Below are positions 44,701-46,987 of a DNA stretch of 64,000 bases, piece by piece. A program made the position numbers and the translations under genes. The stretch's first letter is position 1, and each line of letters starts with the position of its first letter. Source of the DNA: Granulosicoccus sp045110515 (lineage in GTDB: Bacteria; Pseudomonadota; Gammaproteobacteria; Granulosicoccales; Granulosicoccaceae); contig JBGCGD010000040.1 of NCBI GenBank assembly GCA_045110515.1, forward strand, positions 1 to 64,000, written 5' to 3'. A model generated the notes under the pieces. It was not told the DNA's origin. It saw only the letters and a list, made by a program, of their open reading frames with translations, and did not search any database.

Positions 44701-46888
44701 TCCCTAGCCCCCCGTCCAAGGTGTCATTCCCACCGGCACCATCAATAAAATCGTCACCTTCGCGACCAACAATCGTCTGATCGGCTTCGTCTCCGGTCAA
44801 GTTATCATCATGGTTAGAACCAATGAGATCTTCTATGTTTTTTAGCCGATCAGCGTCAGAACCATGCGTGGCAATAACAAAACCTTCGCTGTCTGTTCCA
44901 CCACCGAAATTTACTGTGACACCGCTGCTGCTGCCGCTGAAGTCAACGATATCGCCGTCACCTTCACCACCGTCAAGCGTATTGCTACCTTCGCCTCCAA
45001 TAAGAACATCATCACCGGCCCCGGCTTCGAACGTATCATCCGCAGCACCACCTTCCATGACATCATCAAAATCACTACCGATTACATGTTCGATGTTGAT
45101 CAACGTATCGATGTTGGATTCATCGATGGTGACGTTATTTTCGTCCAGGGTCAGGTTGGTTACAATTGGGCCAGTGCTAGAGCTGTAATCAGCAATATCG
45201 CGATCTGCGCCACCATCCAGAATATCGTTACCACCACCACCAACAAGGATGTCAGATCCCCCACCCGATGATAAGTGGTTATCTTCCGCATCACCAATCA
45301 GTGTGTCGACACCGCTACCTGTGCGAATATTTTCAACAGTGGTCAACTCATCGATTTCGCCGTCTTCAATATCACCAACGATAACGTTGGCATACCCATC
45401 AACAACCGTAGACAGGTCAGCCACAACATCTTCAAAGGTGTCGGAATAGTCAGCGGTATCGGAACCGGTACCACCGATGAAGCGATCCTGACCCGGATTA
45501 TGGATGATGATGTCATCACCGCCTTCACCATTGAGAGTGTCATTGCCAGCACCGCCATCGATGGTATCGACGCCATCGCCACCTTGAATAAAATCCACGC
45601 TGATCGAACCAGTGATTTGATCATCACCAGAGCCTGAGAAAACACGATTAGGGTTAGGGTCATTAGCTAGAACCCAAACCTCTTCGCCTTCAGCATTAAC
45701 ATAGTTAAGGTCGCCCGCACTGGATACATCGCGCACCTCAAACTCGCGCGTATCCTCAGAATCCATAGTGGACTCCGGTGGTTGAACGAGTGGTAGACCA
45801 TCTTCATCAACAGCTGTGGGATCGAACTCAGCCGTGACTTTGAAATCAACACTAAACGTTTCATCTAAAGGCACCGTATAGATCAAATTGACACGAATCG
45901 ACTCTCGGTCAATCAGCTCTACACTATCCAACGTGTAGGTATCACCAACTTTGGTTGCACCTTCAACGACAAAACCGTCAGGGAATCCTGTCATAGTGAC
46001 TTCAGTCACATTGAACCCAGCAGGGAATGTTGGAGTCATCTCAATGACACGTGTCATTTTTCCTGAGTCAAAATAGTCAGGATTGTCGGTCATGATGACC
46101 AAATCATCTTCGGATGTTCCGTAGTTCAGAACCTCTGCAGAAAACTGCGCTTCGTTAGACGGATTGAACGCGGACTCTTCAGAACCACCACCACCGAGGA
46201 TAGTTCTGGTCTCCAGATCACCGTCTGTCACAATAGACTCGACCTTACTCGGCTGCAATAGCGCCATATCGAACAACGCTTCTGCCTGAGGAACGGGCGG
46301 CGCTTCAGCCGCCGCGGCCAACGCTGGGGTCTCCGGCGGTGGTTGTTTGGGAGCTACGCTGTATTTATCACCCTCTTCATCAATGAATTTGCGATCAAAT
46401 TTTCCGTCGTCTTTGGAGACTTCAACCTCTTCCGAAACGGCCTCTTGCTGCTGAGCCATCGCTTCGATAGCCTCGGTCACCATCGCCAGAATTTCTGCAG
46501 CTGCTTCGAATTCCTTCTCTGCCTCGTCGCTTTCTTCTTCTGAGGTTTTTAGGTCTTCCTCAAGCAAACTGGACACGGCAACGAATTCCTGCAGCGTAAG
46601 ATTGCCAATTTCCCCTACTTTAGATAACAGAACATTTGGAGCAACAAACTCACCGTTAAATGAAATCAAAGGAGCTTGATCTTCATCGAATAGGAATATG
46701 GCCAACCCCAATAGAATAACTTTCCCACCCGTCGCGGGATCGCTGATGATGACATCAGTATCAACAATATCTACAGATACTTTGTCGAAATCAATACCCT
46801 CAAGTACGATTTCGCCACCGGGTTGAACGCCAATTTCTTTAGTTTCAGTAGCACTGAACTCAATTGACTGCTTATTATCTTGGTCCAT
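14276..46888 (-). CDS. Giant RTX surface protein/adhesin, 10,870 aa, type I secretion substrate
   Basis: One uninterrupted 32.6-kb frame, predicted mass a little over 1 MDa, very acidic; I saw no cysteine on reading it. Order: beta-rich N-terminus (1-95), acidic coiled coil (about 110-165), Pro/Ala-rich linker (about 180-210), a non-repeat beta domain (about 215-410), then RTX modules from about residue 416 to 10,700, and a non-RTX C-terminus of about 160 residues as secretion signal. Each module has a spacer of the form DYSxLxGxxxIxVTLxG...NDTIxNIENVIGT followed by several GGxGxDxLx nonapeptides, which form calcium-bound beta rolls. No signal peptide, Ig-like, enzymatic or toxin domain was recognised. 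Exporter, adaptor, MotAB-like and TolC genes follow on the same strand. Adhesin or cell-surface fibre is the best guess; function is not shown. No strong ribosome site is seen before the ATG. Confidence 0.9.
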   Translation of the reverse strand: MDQDNKQSIEFSATETKEIGVQPGGEIVLEGIDFDKVSVDIVDTDVIISDPATGGKVILLGLAIFLFDEDQAPLISFNGEFVAPNVLLSKVGEIGNLTLQEFVAVSSLLEEDLKTSEEESDEAEKEFEAAAEILAMVTEAIEAMAQQQEAVSEEVEVSKDDGKFDRKFIDEEGDKYSVAPKQPPPETPALAAAAEAPPVPQAEALFDMALLQPSKVESIVTDGDLETRTILGGGGSEESAFNPSNEAQFSAEVLNYGTSEDDLVIMTDNPDYFDSGKMTRVIEMTPTFPAGFNVTEVTMTGFPDGFVVEGATKVGDTYTLDSVELIDRESIRVNLIYTVPLDETFSVDFKVTAEFDPTAVDEDGLPLVQPPESTMDSEDTREFEVRDVSSAGDLNYVNAEGEEVWVLANDPNPNRVFSGSGDDQITGSISVDFIQGGDGVDTIDGGAGNDTLNGEGGDDIIIHNPGQDRFIGGTGSDTADYSDTFEDVVADLSTVVDGYANVIVGDIEDGEIDELTTVENIRTGSGVDTLIGDAEDNHLSSGGGSDILVGGGGNDILDGGADRDIADYSSSTGPIVTNLTLDENNVTIDESNIDTLINIEHVIGSDFDDVMEGGAADDTFEAGAGDDVLIGGEGSNTLDGGEGDGDIVDFSGSSSGVTVNFGGGTDSEGFVIATHGSDADRLKNIEDLIGSNHDDNLTGDEADQTIVGREGDDFIDGAGGNDTLDGGLGTDRLQGGAGDDTLVHSDGNDQLDGGDDSDTIDFSLTENITRVSAILDGGTDSAIVVEGGDDLTVRNVENIIATPGDDILQGDANDNILDGRDGDDILIGAAGDDVLIGGEGRDSADYSVATVGVNIDLSAGEVTNDGFGGTDTIDGIEDLTGSDYDDVLSGDAQDNVLQGGTGDDVLLGRGGDDLLSGGDGQDAASYEFAAAPVYIDLGAEEPTQDGDGGQDTFDSIESVIGSGFGDTLIGDELPNTLSGLGGNDTIDGLGGDDEILGGAGDDRLLAGEGADSFDGGEGRDVLDYSLFTDATSINVALTGSEYAEVSVSGADNDQVRNVEVFIGTVGNDVLAGDELSNTLMGEDGDDVILGGSGSDVLSGGDGIDQLRFDDLEDDGFVLSLETNTASYASDGSVDTFSGFEQYATTNQDDIVFGSENADYVEGLAGDDHFNSSAGNDEFFGGDGNDLIDYSAQTGIDHIEATLNEGNTVTVTVVGGDDDQITSIESITGSIGNDLITGDSFDNRFSAAAGDDVLDGAAGDDHLFGDQGDDRFISDTGDDIYEGGAGTDVIDYSSAPGGISVDLAANTVFNDGYGDQDTIRTVENIIGTDDADIISGDAEINEIIGGDGDDIISGGLGSDTLDGGAGLRDEVHFNDLTGAGVTLDIEQGIAFYPIDASTDHLSGFELYQTTGQDDVVRGSIEIDNISTAAGDDSIEASLGQDIIDGGADLDTLDYSGLPQATSVNVTLDGDTAVDVIVGGVGTQNIRSIENITGTSGDDVIGGDASVNELIGGDGDDSIFGGAGSDILRGGDGTDELRFDELGAVGIDIDIQRGIAIYSPDDSVDTFSGFETYRTTDQGDTVSLSSNADEIYTLDGDDAIDASLGADTIDGGAGTDTLNYSSSDLVGVTDIQVSLDNSNPVTVQIGGADDDTISNIENITGTSGDDVISGDEQANTLLGMGGADSLSGAEGDDELIGGVGDDFLRGGDGSDILSGQQGRDTASYDDAAGGVTVDLAAGTASNDGFGGMDVLTSIENLEGSDFGDVLRGSDSLNDISAGDGDDVVYGGKGSDNLAGGAHNAGDTLRFDDLTEAGVRLNLSAGEAEYIADDSTDTFSGFENYVISNQNDELIGSVVEDFVNTLGGNDTLHASSGSDTLDGGLGSDTLDYSSMTGVGDISVTLDEITPVTVSVAGGDDDTVVNIENVVGNVGDDNFAGDNQNNRFEGRAGDDMFIASAGADVLFGGDDIDTVDYSGFASAGFVEVTLLGASQSTVNVAGSDNDVISGIENVIGTSGDDSITGDDQSNELQGGGGDDSLDGGSGADFVIGGSGDDLIIASEGADTSDGGLGTDTIDFSGIPVGQTIDVTLADSADATVTIGNGDNQTIRGIENVIGSDGDDVVVGDALANIIETRGGDDLIGASAGTDILDGGDGTDTADYSALAGISRINVTLDEGNLSPVLVTGGANDQIANVENVIGTAGDDILTGDAQDNHLQGLLGGDTFSGGAGNDILDGGSDAFADSVSYIDAPSAIVSDLSTGTTTDDGFGDADTLVSIEELVGSEHSDEITTGTDTVRIDAEGGNDDITMSLGNIAVSGGLGSDTVDYSSLDAANSISVELDGLNTVTLEVAGSTDHSVTSIENVIGTPGNDVLTGDSSNNSLEGGSGDDVLQGRDGNDTLVGGDGNDKADYSKAGGAVVVNLANNIAINDGDGGSDTLSGIEDLAGSNFDDLLTGNDSDNILEGNAGSDVLKGGAGQDTLDGGAATDTADYSEAAGSLSVDLIAGEASQDGDGSNDSLIDIENIIGSDQDDNIFGNGDDNRLDGGQGDDLIRGGGGFDAIVGGAGSGDTVDYSQAGSQVVVNLTSSSTSNDGDGSFDMLSGIENVIGSSSHDSIVGDANNNRLEGGDGNDTLVGAGSNDYIDGGAGLSDTVDYSAAPDDVNVDLGAGVASADGYNSNDTVINVENVIGSDNEDTIAGSAAENELEGGDGNDLFIASAGSDEFDGGADSDTLDYSSLAGATGINATLNGATTITVTVAGGDDDTASNIENLIGTAGDDTIGGDASINRLEGLDGDDAFTASAGADRIEGGAGNDSLDYSSFASAQDISITLLDVVDSTVVVTGSENDTISSIENIIGTAGADTMTGNSLDNTLEGRAGDDTLSGGAGDDTLLGGTGSDLMIASEGADLADGGSGVDTLDFSGLVPGQSIDVTLDGSNNSVVSVTNGSDQTVRNIENIIGTEEADQITGDALANSLTASGGDDNFGASGGNDVLDGGAGNDTLDYSGLAGVQRINVTLGGSGVTTVQVSGGTDDQISNIENIVGTAGNDTLTGDLQDNRLEGLGGNDTFVGAEGNDTLDGGAGTADLVDYSGSPAAVDVDLAAGQATEDGYGSVDTLTGIENVVGSAEDDVLAGNADANTLESGDGHDTVVASAGNDDIDGGDGSDTLDYSNLTGVSGVSAALNGANNITVTVAGGDNDTVSNVENLIGSVGDDSFGGDASSNRLEGRDGDDTFTASAGADAFVGGTGSDTLDYSTFSVASSINVALQGNTQSTIIVAGSDNDTVEGIENVIGTGGVDTITGDDQDNTLDGRAGDDLLDGGLGDDLLLGGAGQDTIIASDGADTTDGGSGQDTIDFSGLPAGQSIDVTLNGALDAPVIIAGGTNQTVRNVENIIATGEDDLISGDDEQNTIQAGAGDDLIGASNSTDTLDGGVGQDTVDYSSLAGVQRINVTLTGSNAATVQVTGGANDQVQNIENVIGTSGNDVLVGDFQTNVLEGRDGNDTLIGDSGNDTLNGGDGLEDTVDYSSSPSGVNVNLATGVVAEDGFSSVDSLIDIENVVGSSDNDIVVGGAADNVIETAEGDDLITASEGSDEIDGGDDSDTLDYSGLTGVAGVSATLNGATSSTVVVDGGDNDIISNIENLIGSTGDDTFGGDSAANQLEGLDGEDTFRASAGADTIIGGDGSDTVDYSSFFSAGNITVNLQGATPTTVNLAGSDNDTISEIENVVGTTGHDTITGDDEDNRLEGRAGNDTLDGGLGDDEILGGEGTDTVIASVGADVTDGGDGSDTMDFSGLSGGQSIDVDLNGATPTTVTIAGGTDQTVSNIENILATGEDDRVVGDGSANDIQTLGGDDLLGASAGADTLDGGAGNDTVDYSTLAGIQRINVTLNGINPTSVQVVGGTNDSILNIENVIGTSGNDILIGDTQGNVLEGRGGNDTLIGAEGNDTLDGGDGLSDTVDYSAAPNGINVDLASGNVADDGYLGTDTVINVENVIGSDEDDTLGGSAASNSIDGADGDDSITGSAGFDEIDGGVGSDTLDYSGLTGVTGVSASLNGANVVTVTVAGGDNDSISNIENLIGSSGDDSFGGDAAQNRMEGLDGDDSFTASAGADTFIGGVGSDTLDYSSFFAAGAISVTLQGDTTTTVNVAGSDNDTISGIENIIGTVGIDTITGDDQANVIDGQAGDDTLDGGLGADTVIGGSGADMIFASQGADSTDGGTGIDTVDFSTLPAGQSVNVALDGTNSANVVVTGGDNQTIQGVENIIGTAEDDQISGDGEQNNIQTLAGNDLIGASQGSDTLDGGAGTDTVDYSSLTGVQRINVTLSGSNVTSVQVIGGTNDQISNIENVIGTAGDDSLTGDSQGNHLEGRDGDDTLIGAEGNDTLDGGAGLSDTVDYSAAGNGIDINLTTGLVANDGYLSSDTVLNVENVIGSDNDDVIVGNEEANILDAGDGDDALTASAGSDEFDGGDGSDTLDYSGLTGITGVDVTLNGPSNATVTVAGGDNDIVSNVENVIGSAGNDNLGGDQNENRLEGLAGSDNFSASAGSDTIVGGAGSDTLDYSSFFAAGAINVQLQGTSDTTVFVAGSGDDTISGIENIVGTTGNDTITGDSEANLIEGRAGDDTLDGGIGADTLLGGDGTDTIAASVGADVIDGGTGVDTVDFSGLPSGQTIVVSLNESTPATVTVSGGDDQTISNVENVVGTAGNDQISGDAQENTIQSLSGDDMIGASLGADTLDGGTGSDTLDYSSVAGIQRIGVVLDDSNVTTVQVIGGANDDISNIENVIGTTGDDSLTGDFQDNHLQGLAGDDYLIGSGGVDILDGGAGLGDTVDYSAATEDVDINLATGDVAADGYLSVDTVIGIENVVGSDQDDTIVGNADANELDSGDGDDSITGSSGSDTIDGGAGSDTVDYSTLTGVTGVTATLNGANPVAVTVGGGDNDVISNVENLVGSSGDDVLGGDLFNNRFEGLDGDDNFTASAGQDTFEGGLGSDTLDYSNFFSAGAISVVLQDALQTTVSVAGSGSDTIAGIENIIGTAGVDSLTGDANDNTLDGRAGDDTIDGGLGADTIRGGDGLDMIIASAGADNTDGGSGQDTIDFSGLAGGQTIDVELDGANAVNVAIAGGTDQTLAAVENIIATDGADRIITDTASNNIQALDGNDFLGASAGTDVFDGGAGLDTIDYSTHTTASRINVTLDGAIPTTVQVTGGSDDVISNIENVFGTAGDDTITGDSQDNVLEGRAGDDTLVGAGGSDTLDGGAGLGDTVDYSAAPAAIDINLTTGAVADDGYNAIDAVSNVENVIATAFDDVVIGNAQANVIETGGGNDTITASAGIDQYDGGADSDTLDYSTLVGVTGVSVTLNGSNTANAVVSGGDNDSLTNIENLVGSSGADNFGGDSAVNRLEGNAGDDTFLASAGSDTMIGGTGSDTLDYSTFFSASAVSVTLQGATQTTVTVAGSDADTISEIENIVGTLGADTLTGDAEDNTLDGRGGDDTLDGGLGDDTLLGGSGTDSIIASVGADSVDGGTGVDTIDYSGLPVGQSIDVALTGAVPATVTIANGDNQTLSGVENVIATEENDSVAGDVQQNTIQTLGGDDMIVASAGADILEGGAGVDTVDYSGLATAQGINVTLAGSSTSTVQVIGDANDLISGIENVIGTAGSDTLVGDDQGNSLEGLAGDDYLVGGGGNDTLDGGLGLDTVDYSSAPNAIDINLQTGDVADDGSLSLDTVIDIENVVGTVEDDVIVGSTVANVIDSGAGNDSLTATDGADTLDGGAGSDTLDYSALTGVTGIDVTLNGPTAVNVAVGGGDNDSIVNIENLVGSSGDDTLGGDQNDNRLEGLAGADTFIASDGADTFIGGTGLDTLDYSSFFAAGSIAVTLQGDTQSTVVVAGDDNDTVAGVENVVGTTGNDSITGDDQDNVLEGGAGDDTLDGGLGTDSLIGGSGDDTITASVGADNTDGGAGVDTVDFSTLTGGQSIDVTLDQANVTTVIVDNGTNQTITAVENIVGTVEADRIEGDTAENNLQASGGDDVLIASASSDTMDGGSGIDTVDYSTLAGVSHITATLNGGTPTTVQVTGGSNDTISNVENIFGTAGNDTLIGDAQSNVLEGRGGDDFLIGGDGNDTLNGGADSDTVDYSAAPAAVNIDLNTGIVAADGYGAVDTIVDIENVVGTNEADTIIGNASANIIDLSGGDDTMTASEGADTIDGGSGLDTLDYSSLTGVTGIDVTLNGANTVSVTVGGGDDDAISNIENLIGSTGSDNLGGDLFVNRLEGLGGDDTFAASAGADTFVGGAGSDTLDYSSFFLAGSIAVNLNGTTQSSVIVQGSDNDIIEGVENITGTAGNDTLTGDAENNTLDGRSGDDTLSGGDGDDTLIGGDGADLIIASDGADSNQGGTGTDSIDYSGLPLGQSIDVVLNGSTTSAVTITGGTDQTLSGVENVIATEGNDSVTGDSQANTISAEGGSDVIGASAGADTIDGGAGLDTIDYSAHGTAERINVTLTDNIVATVQVIGSADDDIVNIENVIGTDGNDTLIGDTQDNILEGRLGDDLLVGGSGNDTLDGGAGAGDTVDYSAAPDAINVNLATGEVTDDGYNSVDTVVDVENIIGTGFGDVLVGNGQANAINAGAGSDSITASAGSDDIDGGADSDTLDYSGLTGVTGVSVTLNGSSDVNVTVGGGDDDTISNIENLTGTAGADTFGGDAADNRLEGLSGADTFLASAGADVMIGGDDIDTLDYSNFFSAGSIDVTLQGTTQTTVVVTGSASDAIAGIENIMGTAGGDSITGDAENNQLEGRGGDDTLDGGLGDDVILGGSGDDVIQASEGADSIDGGTGIDSVDFSGLPVTQSIDVVLNDAIASTVTVNNGTDQSIVNVENITATVGNDSVTGNSQENTIDTGAGNDTIGASAGSDNLDGGAGVDTVDYSTLAGVQRITLTLDDGNPSSVQVTGGSNDTVSNIENVIGTAGDDVLIGDTQDNHLEGLLGSDTLIGGAGNDILDGGTGAFIDEVSYINAAQGVTADLDAGIATEDGFGGVDTLIDIENVTGSNFGDTLTASTDTTEINAGSGNDSITAALGAMSIDGGTDSDTVDYSSFSAANAIYVELDGLNTVTVTVTGSDNQSLTSIENVLGGAGDDSIVGDSSDNILSGGDGNDTLQGKDGDDQLIGGSGVDLADYSQAGSGVIASLEDNQAIVDGDGSSDTLTDIESLAGSNFGDTLTGDGQNNLIRGNAGADTISAGAGDDVVEGGSGDDLIIAAVGADSTDGGTGTDTVDFSGMPTGQSINVSLNGSTTSTVVVTNGTNQSIVNVENVSGTSEGDVIGGDAGQNIINANAGDDSIVASGAADILDGGVGSDTVDYSTVAGVSRISVALQGAATSSVQVFGGSNDQISNIENVVGTDGDDTLTGDAENNRLEGGDGNDTLVGAAGNDTLDGGTGAFVDTVSYFGAAAGVTVNLITGTADDGELGVDTLIDIEDIRGSTHADTLTTSADTQSVNAEAGDDLINLGLGSVDVVGGAGSDTADYSLLGAANAVSVELDGSNAVTVSISGSTDQTLSQVENVTGGAGNDNLVGDGNDNRLEGGDGNDTLQGQGGDDDLIGGDGFDEADYSQSGSGVVVDLDANQATDDGEGGSDTLSGIENLAGSNFDDILRGNDSDNTLEGNGGSDTLTGAGGLDTLDGGAGRDTADYSVVTGVVSVDLSANAASQDGDGSNDVLLNIEDVIGSAQDDTIIGNDSDNTLTGGQGDDLLRGAGGFDTLDGGAGTADVADYSQAAGSVVVSLASNATSNDGDGSFDTLAGIENIVGSSFDDQLTGDGGINRLEGGDGADLLIGGGSNDVLDGGAGLSDVVDYSAAPNVLEIDLEVGTATSDGYLAIDTVSNVENVIGTVSNDVIAGNDDNNTIQAGDGDDTLTGRGGVDALEGGIGTDTADYSDALASVTANLAANVTTDDGDGSNDTLSSIENLTGSAFNDSLSGNFQNNRLDGGDGDDVLRGAAGQDVLIGGAGTNTADYSAASGSISINLTTGSAIADGDGSSDTLQQIQNVMGTVSDDIIVGNEVANELLGGNRDDVLEGRGGIDILNGGAGSDTIDYGQAAGGITVDLEANATTDDGDGASDTLVLIENVRGSGGADTIVGSGDANVLEGDDGNDTLVGAGGNDTLDGEGGIDTVDYSDAASGVRASINDGDATNDGDGGTDILIDIENLIGSDGDDILEGGVGSNTLSGGDGDDRFIGFSGNDIIDGGLGTNTVDYTDATTGIDVDLAGESADDDGYGFTDTLQNIQNVVGSASDDVIGGSAAANSLEGNDGNDLFVATAGTDILDGADGIDTVDYSALTGITGVTITLNGAVDATAVVAGGDNDTLSEIENIIGSTGNDVLSGDSQVNNIQGNDGDDVIRGASGSDILDGGDHVTGDELRFDELNGVGIGLNLTAGTATFAADGSTDTFTNFETFVLTQQDDSIVGSAGVDSVQSLGGDDFFNASQGADELDGGIGSDTVDYSALAGVASINVTLTGAVATTAQVIGGTDDTLTSIENIIATAGNDTLTGDSENNTLTGLDGDDTLVGGDGRDTLEGGAGNDMFIASDGENTYDGGLDNDTVDYSSLAGITSIRTLLGGASVSTITVNGGSNDFARGIENVIGSAGNDELVGDGFVNRLEGGDGDDLLEGAGGSDILIGGAGSDTIDYSGFGPGSGIAVSLDGATPVMVTGADNDTVSEVENVIGSGGDDLIIGDSFVNQIEAGGGDDLLVGGDGADVLDGEDGIDTVDYSQETGINSISVQLNSLNIVTVTIDGADNDTIQAIENVIGTEGGDTIYGGTSTNYLEGRGGDDLMRGGLSNDTLDGGAGTNTLSFDDSSVGVTLDMAAVTGGFFTATHTSGEIDTAANFTHIIGSSGADNISGDGQDNTLEGGVGADTLNGLAGNDQLTGGSNEDTISGGSGNDIIDGGSGDDVLAGDDGDDTITAGTGEDTIYAGNGTDTVDGGAEEDILDYSIHPAATSINVTLSGSTPALVTVGGSLSDTVSNIEQIRGTDGGDTIFGDSANNTFFAGDGNDTLSGGLGTNDVYGEAGDDTFIGSDGQNNYYGGADSDTVDYSTTAGVTSMSVALDGASFAMVALVGTTNDLIYDIENVIATAGNDVIDGDDRDNHFQGLDGDDVFSGGAGVDFIEGGNGLDHITYEYAAAAVVVDMLAAETTDDGDGSTDTFTGIEDLTGSPFADTLSGDDSRNSIYGWFGDDTLIGNAGFDFFHGGDGSDTVDYSTEAGLTSLSVTLAGSAVVTATVGGGDNDTMRDIEHIIGTAGDDTITGDTLNNHLQGLGGDDVLQGNLGTDILDGGTGTNTAAFNLVNQGVVLDMATAVAGEFTATVGGTETNTLIDFTNIIGSTANDNITGDAQDNILDGSFGNDVIAGGDGNDTIMSYTGYNYLYGNDGDDIITGGTGSDDIYGGAGDDIIDAASGNTDDVWDEEGADTYDGGLGNRDAIRYNISPGVTSIELVLAGSTWTTVTVNGGQDDQIRNFERVFATDGDDIITGQAGFDQLNMGDGNDLVYGSLDGGDEILGGAGEDTLDYTSFTISVYGAMNSSVGDLFNLNKLGNGTDQVEGIETLLTGSADDNIDTGIDTTLLETNAGNDRVDIRYPGVEVNTGTGQDVVRVYAGPVTLNTGDDNDTVEVESSGADIVLGSGNDQLEADDQNTFTVDGGLGDDTFEILGGGAVIDGGDGADSIDYQLADHALTATLADTGTGAGTVGISGSTADTISNVENISATNHNDTLTGNSSDNILEGHGGRDQFFVSGGADIYDGGGDFDTIRFDSLAASNFIDVALVVGSDSVVTINGLPNQTVRNIERLYGSAGDDTIVGSNAQNQLYGNEGNDTIIGSSSSDYLNGGGGTDTLDYSAFTAGLDINFQLGTAQDIDGATDTFVNFEAYILTSFAETVIGSSAIDTMSGAGGNDYFYASAGADVLDGGDNLDTIDYSDYDVSNISVTLNGSTPATVTVSGGDNQTISNFENIEGTTGGDTINGDDLNNTLDGYAGDDTIFGGNGDDTILGDAGNDTLLASNGTDSFDGGDGSDSVDYSGLAGVTGVTVDLNGGTTVTATVAGGTNDQLVNIEGIVGTSGNDFITGDASANEFIGGAGNDSLDGDAGNDDLIGDDGQDILTGGDGDDTLNGGNDNDTLNGGAGTDTLIGGSGIDVLNGGDGTDNLSGGNDDDTLAGDDGNDTLDGGSGDDIMQGGAGDDTMVAGIGADQFDGGADNDTVNYSTQASAVSLTVNLNGASVVTATVAGDFNDTMQNIENIIATAGDDNITGDASANTFTGSAGNDVLSGEAGNDVLFGGLDNDTLSGGDDDDTLNGDVGNDTLTGGAGVNTLIGGDGNDTMVVGAGSDTFDGGSGTDSVDYSAFGPATSISVSLNGGVYTNVSVTGANDDVIRNVENITGTSGNDIIHGDSANNTIDAGAGNDTLSGDAGTDSIDGGAGSDTIDYSIHSSATAISVTLAGASAATVNVTGSANDTLFNIENIVGTAGADNITGDSSANVISAGNGNNTIDGAAGNDTIITGTGSDTISDGAGNDNIDGGSGNDVFNSGSGDDTIDGGAGNDTVDYSTHPSGLGLIVNLNGATPVNTSMVGSPETDSIVNVENVVGTNAADTITGDGFANELTGGSGNDSLTGEGGNDTLVGGIGNDVLTGDAGNDSLSGGDNNDTLIGGTGSDTLSGGSGTDIADYSSSGTAVTGGSITGTTGTINQGVDTDTLSSIEDYRLTNQDDLLTFDVDALAAATLDAFGGSDTISIIDSAGGNNLTTEGIDGVDLASVFNNVEFIDFTGTDLTGADAFEIGNDDVGGVLNAGSGTLTIDVDQGKIALADVSILTQSGATVTSDNVSGSTRTVDWSDGMQLILNG
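16255..16565 (-). repeat. Long uninterrupted 27-bp (nonapeptide) RTX run
   Basis: About a dozen consecutive GGxGxDxLx motifs (for example GGDGDDTLNGGNDNDTLNGG) with no DYS spacer between them, the longest pure RTX run I noticed in the protein. It lies near the C-terminal end, which leaves the cell first. Such a run should form one continuous calcium beta roll. Confidence 0.8.
23380..24620 (-). repeat. Flanking module block, C-terminal copy
   Basis: Begins VSYFGAAAGVTVNL and continues through ADYSLLGAANAVSVEL, ADYSQSGSGVVVDL, ADYSVVTGVVSVDL and ADYSQAAGSVVVSL: the same five-step order as the copy at about 39.0-40.2 kb. A related VSYINAAQGV/VDYSSFSAANAIYVEL pair at about 25.5-25.9 kb suggests a further partial duplication. 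Limits approximate. Confidence 0.7.
25925..38975 (-). repeat. Tandem super-repeat: ten units of 1305 bp (435 codons), five RTX modules each
   Basis: Five module types recur in fixed order: VDYSAAP...DDGY, LDYSGLTGVTG, LDYSSFFxAG, xDFSGLPxGQSIDV and VDYSxLAGVQRINVTL. Matching codons of the last type begin at 37866, 36561, 35256, 33951, 32646, 31341, 30036, 28734, 27432 and 26127: seven of nine steps are exactly 1305 bp and two are 1302. The Val codon of the first type, checked at 38954, 37649, 36344, 35039 and 33734, is also spaced 1305. Copies differ mainly at synonymous sites. Outer limits are estimated from these anchors. Confidence 0.9.
38980..40200 (-). repeat. Flanking module block, N-terminal copy
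   Basis: A run beginning VSYIDAP and continuing through VDYSSLDAANSISVEL, ADYSKAGGAVVVNL, ADYSEAAGSLSVDL and VDYSQAGSQVVVNL, with DGDGS-type loops instead of the usual spacer. The same order appears on the other side of the super-repeat. Matching codons of the ADYS...SVDL module are at 39432 and 23874, 15,558 bp (5186 codons) apart. Limits approximate. Confidence 0.75.
41400..43640 (-). repeat. Group of FDDL-type modules in the giant protein
   Basis: A second spacer class, with the pattern RFDDL/FNDL...GVxLxxxxGxAxY...DTFSGFExYxxTxQDD, occurs four times near 43.6, 42.8, 42.3 and 41.5 kb, mixed with normal DYS modules. A fifth copy is far away near 21.7 kb. The class is absent from the regular array at 25.9-39.0 kb. 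Boundaries are approximate. Confidence 0.7.
45644..46888 (-). other. N-terminal non-repeat region of the giant protein (SiiE-like layout)
   Basis: Codes for residues 1-415. A first segment rich in beta signals (GGEIVLEGIDFDKVSVDIVD, then ILLGLAIFLFDEDQAPLISF) is followed by a Glu/Ala coiled coil (EESDEAEKEFEAAAEILAM), a Pro/Ala linker and a beta domain of about 200 residues. SiiE of Salmonella has the same order of beta segment and coiled coil, where the coiled coil holds the adhesin in its channel. No (T/P/A)AAG cleavage site of the LapG type was found in the linker. Sequence similarity to SiiE is weak by eye; the comparison is of layout. Confidence 0.6.
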
Positions 46889-46987
46889 AGAGGTGTAGAC
46901 TTTTTCTTTGGTTCTGCGACATTTAACGGCCGGACTTCAAAAAAGGTGAGGTACGGCACACTCTGGTGCGTGTTACATGGGTATCAG

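Noticed and set aside
14838..45450. Many plus-strand open frames rich in Ser and Pro (for example near 16254, 27801 and 40461)
   Set aside because: They are antisense shadows of the RTX codons: GGxGxD on the minus strand reads as Ser/Pro-rich repeats on the plus strand. They have no consistent starts or ribosome sites.
45644..46888. LapA-type N-terminal retention module with LapG site
   Set aside because: No (T/P/A)AAG motif and no lapD/lapG gene in the window; the coiled-coil layout fits the SiiE plan better.
14276..46888. RTX toxin with enzymatic or pore-forming domain
   Set aside because: Apart from the ends, the whole chain is RTX modules; no acyltransferase gene of the hlyC type and no lipase, protease, cyclase or hydrophobic pore-forming region was seen.
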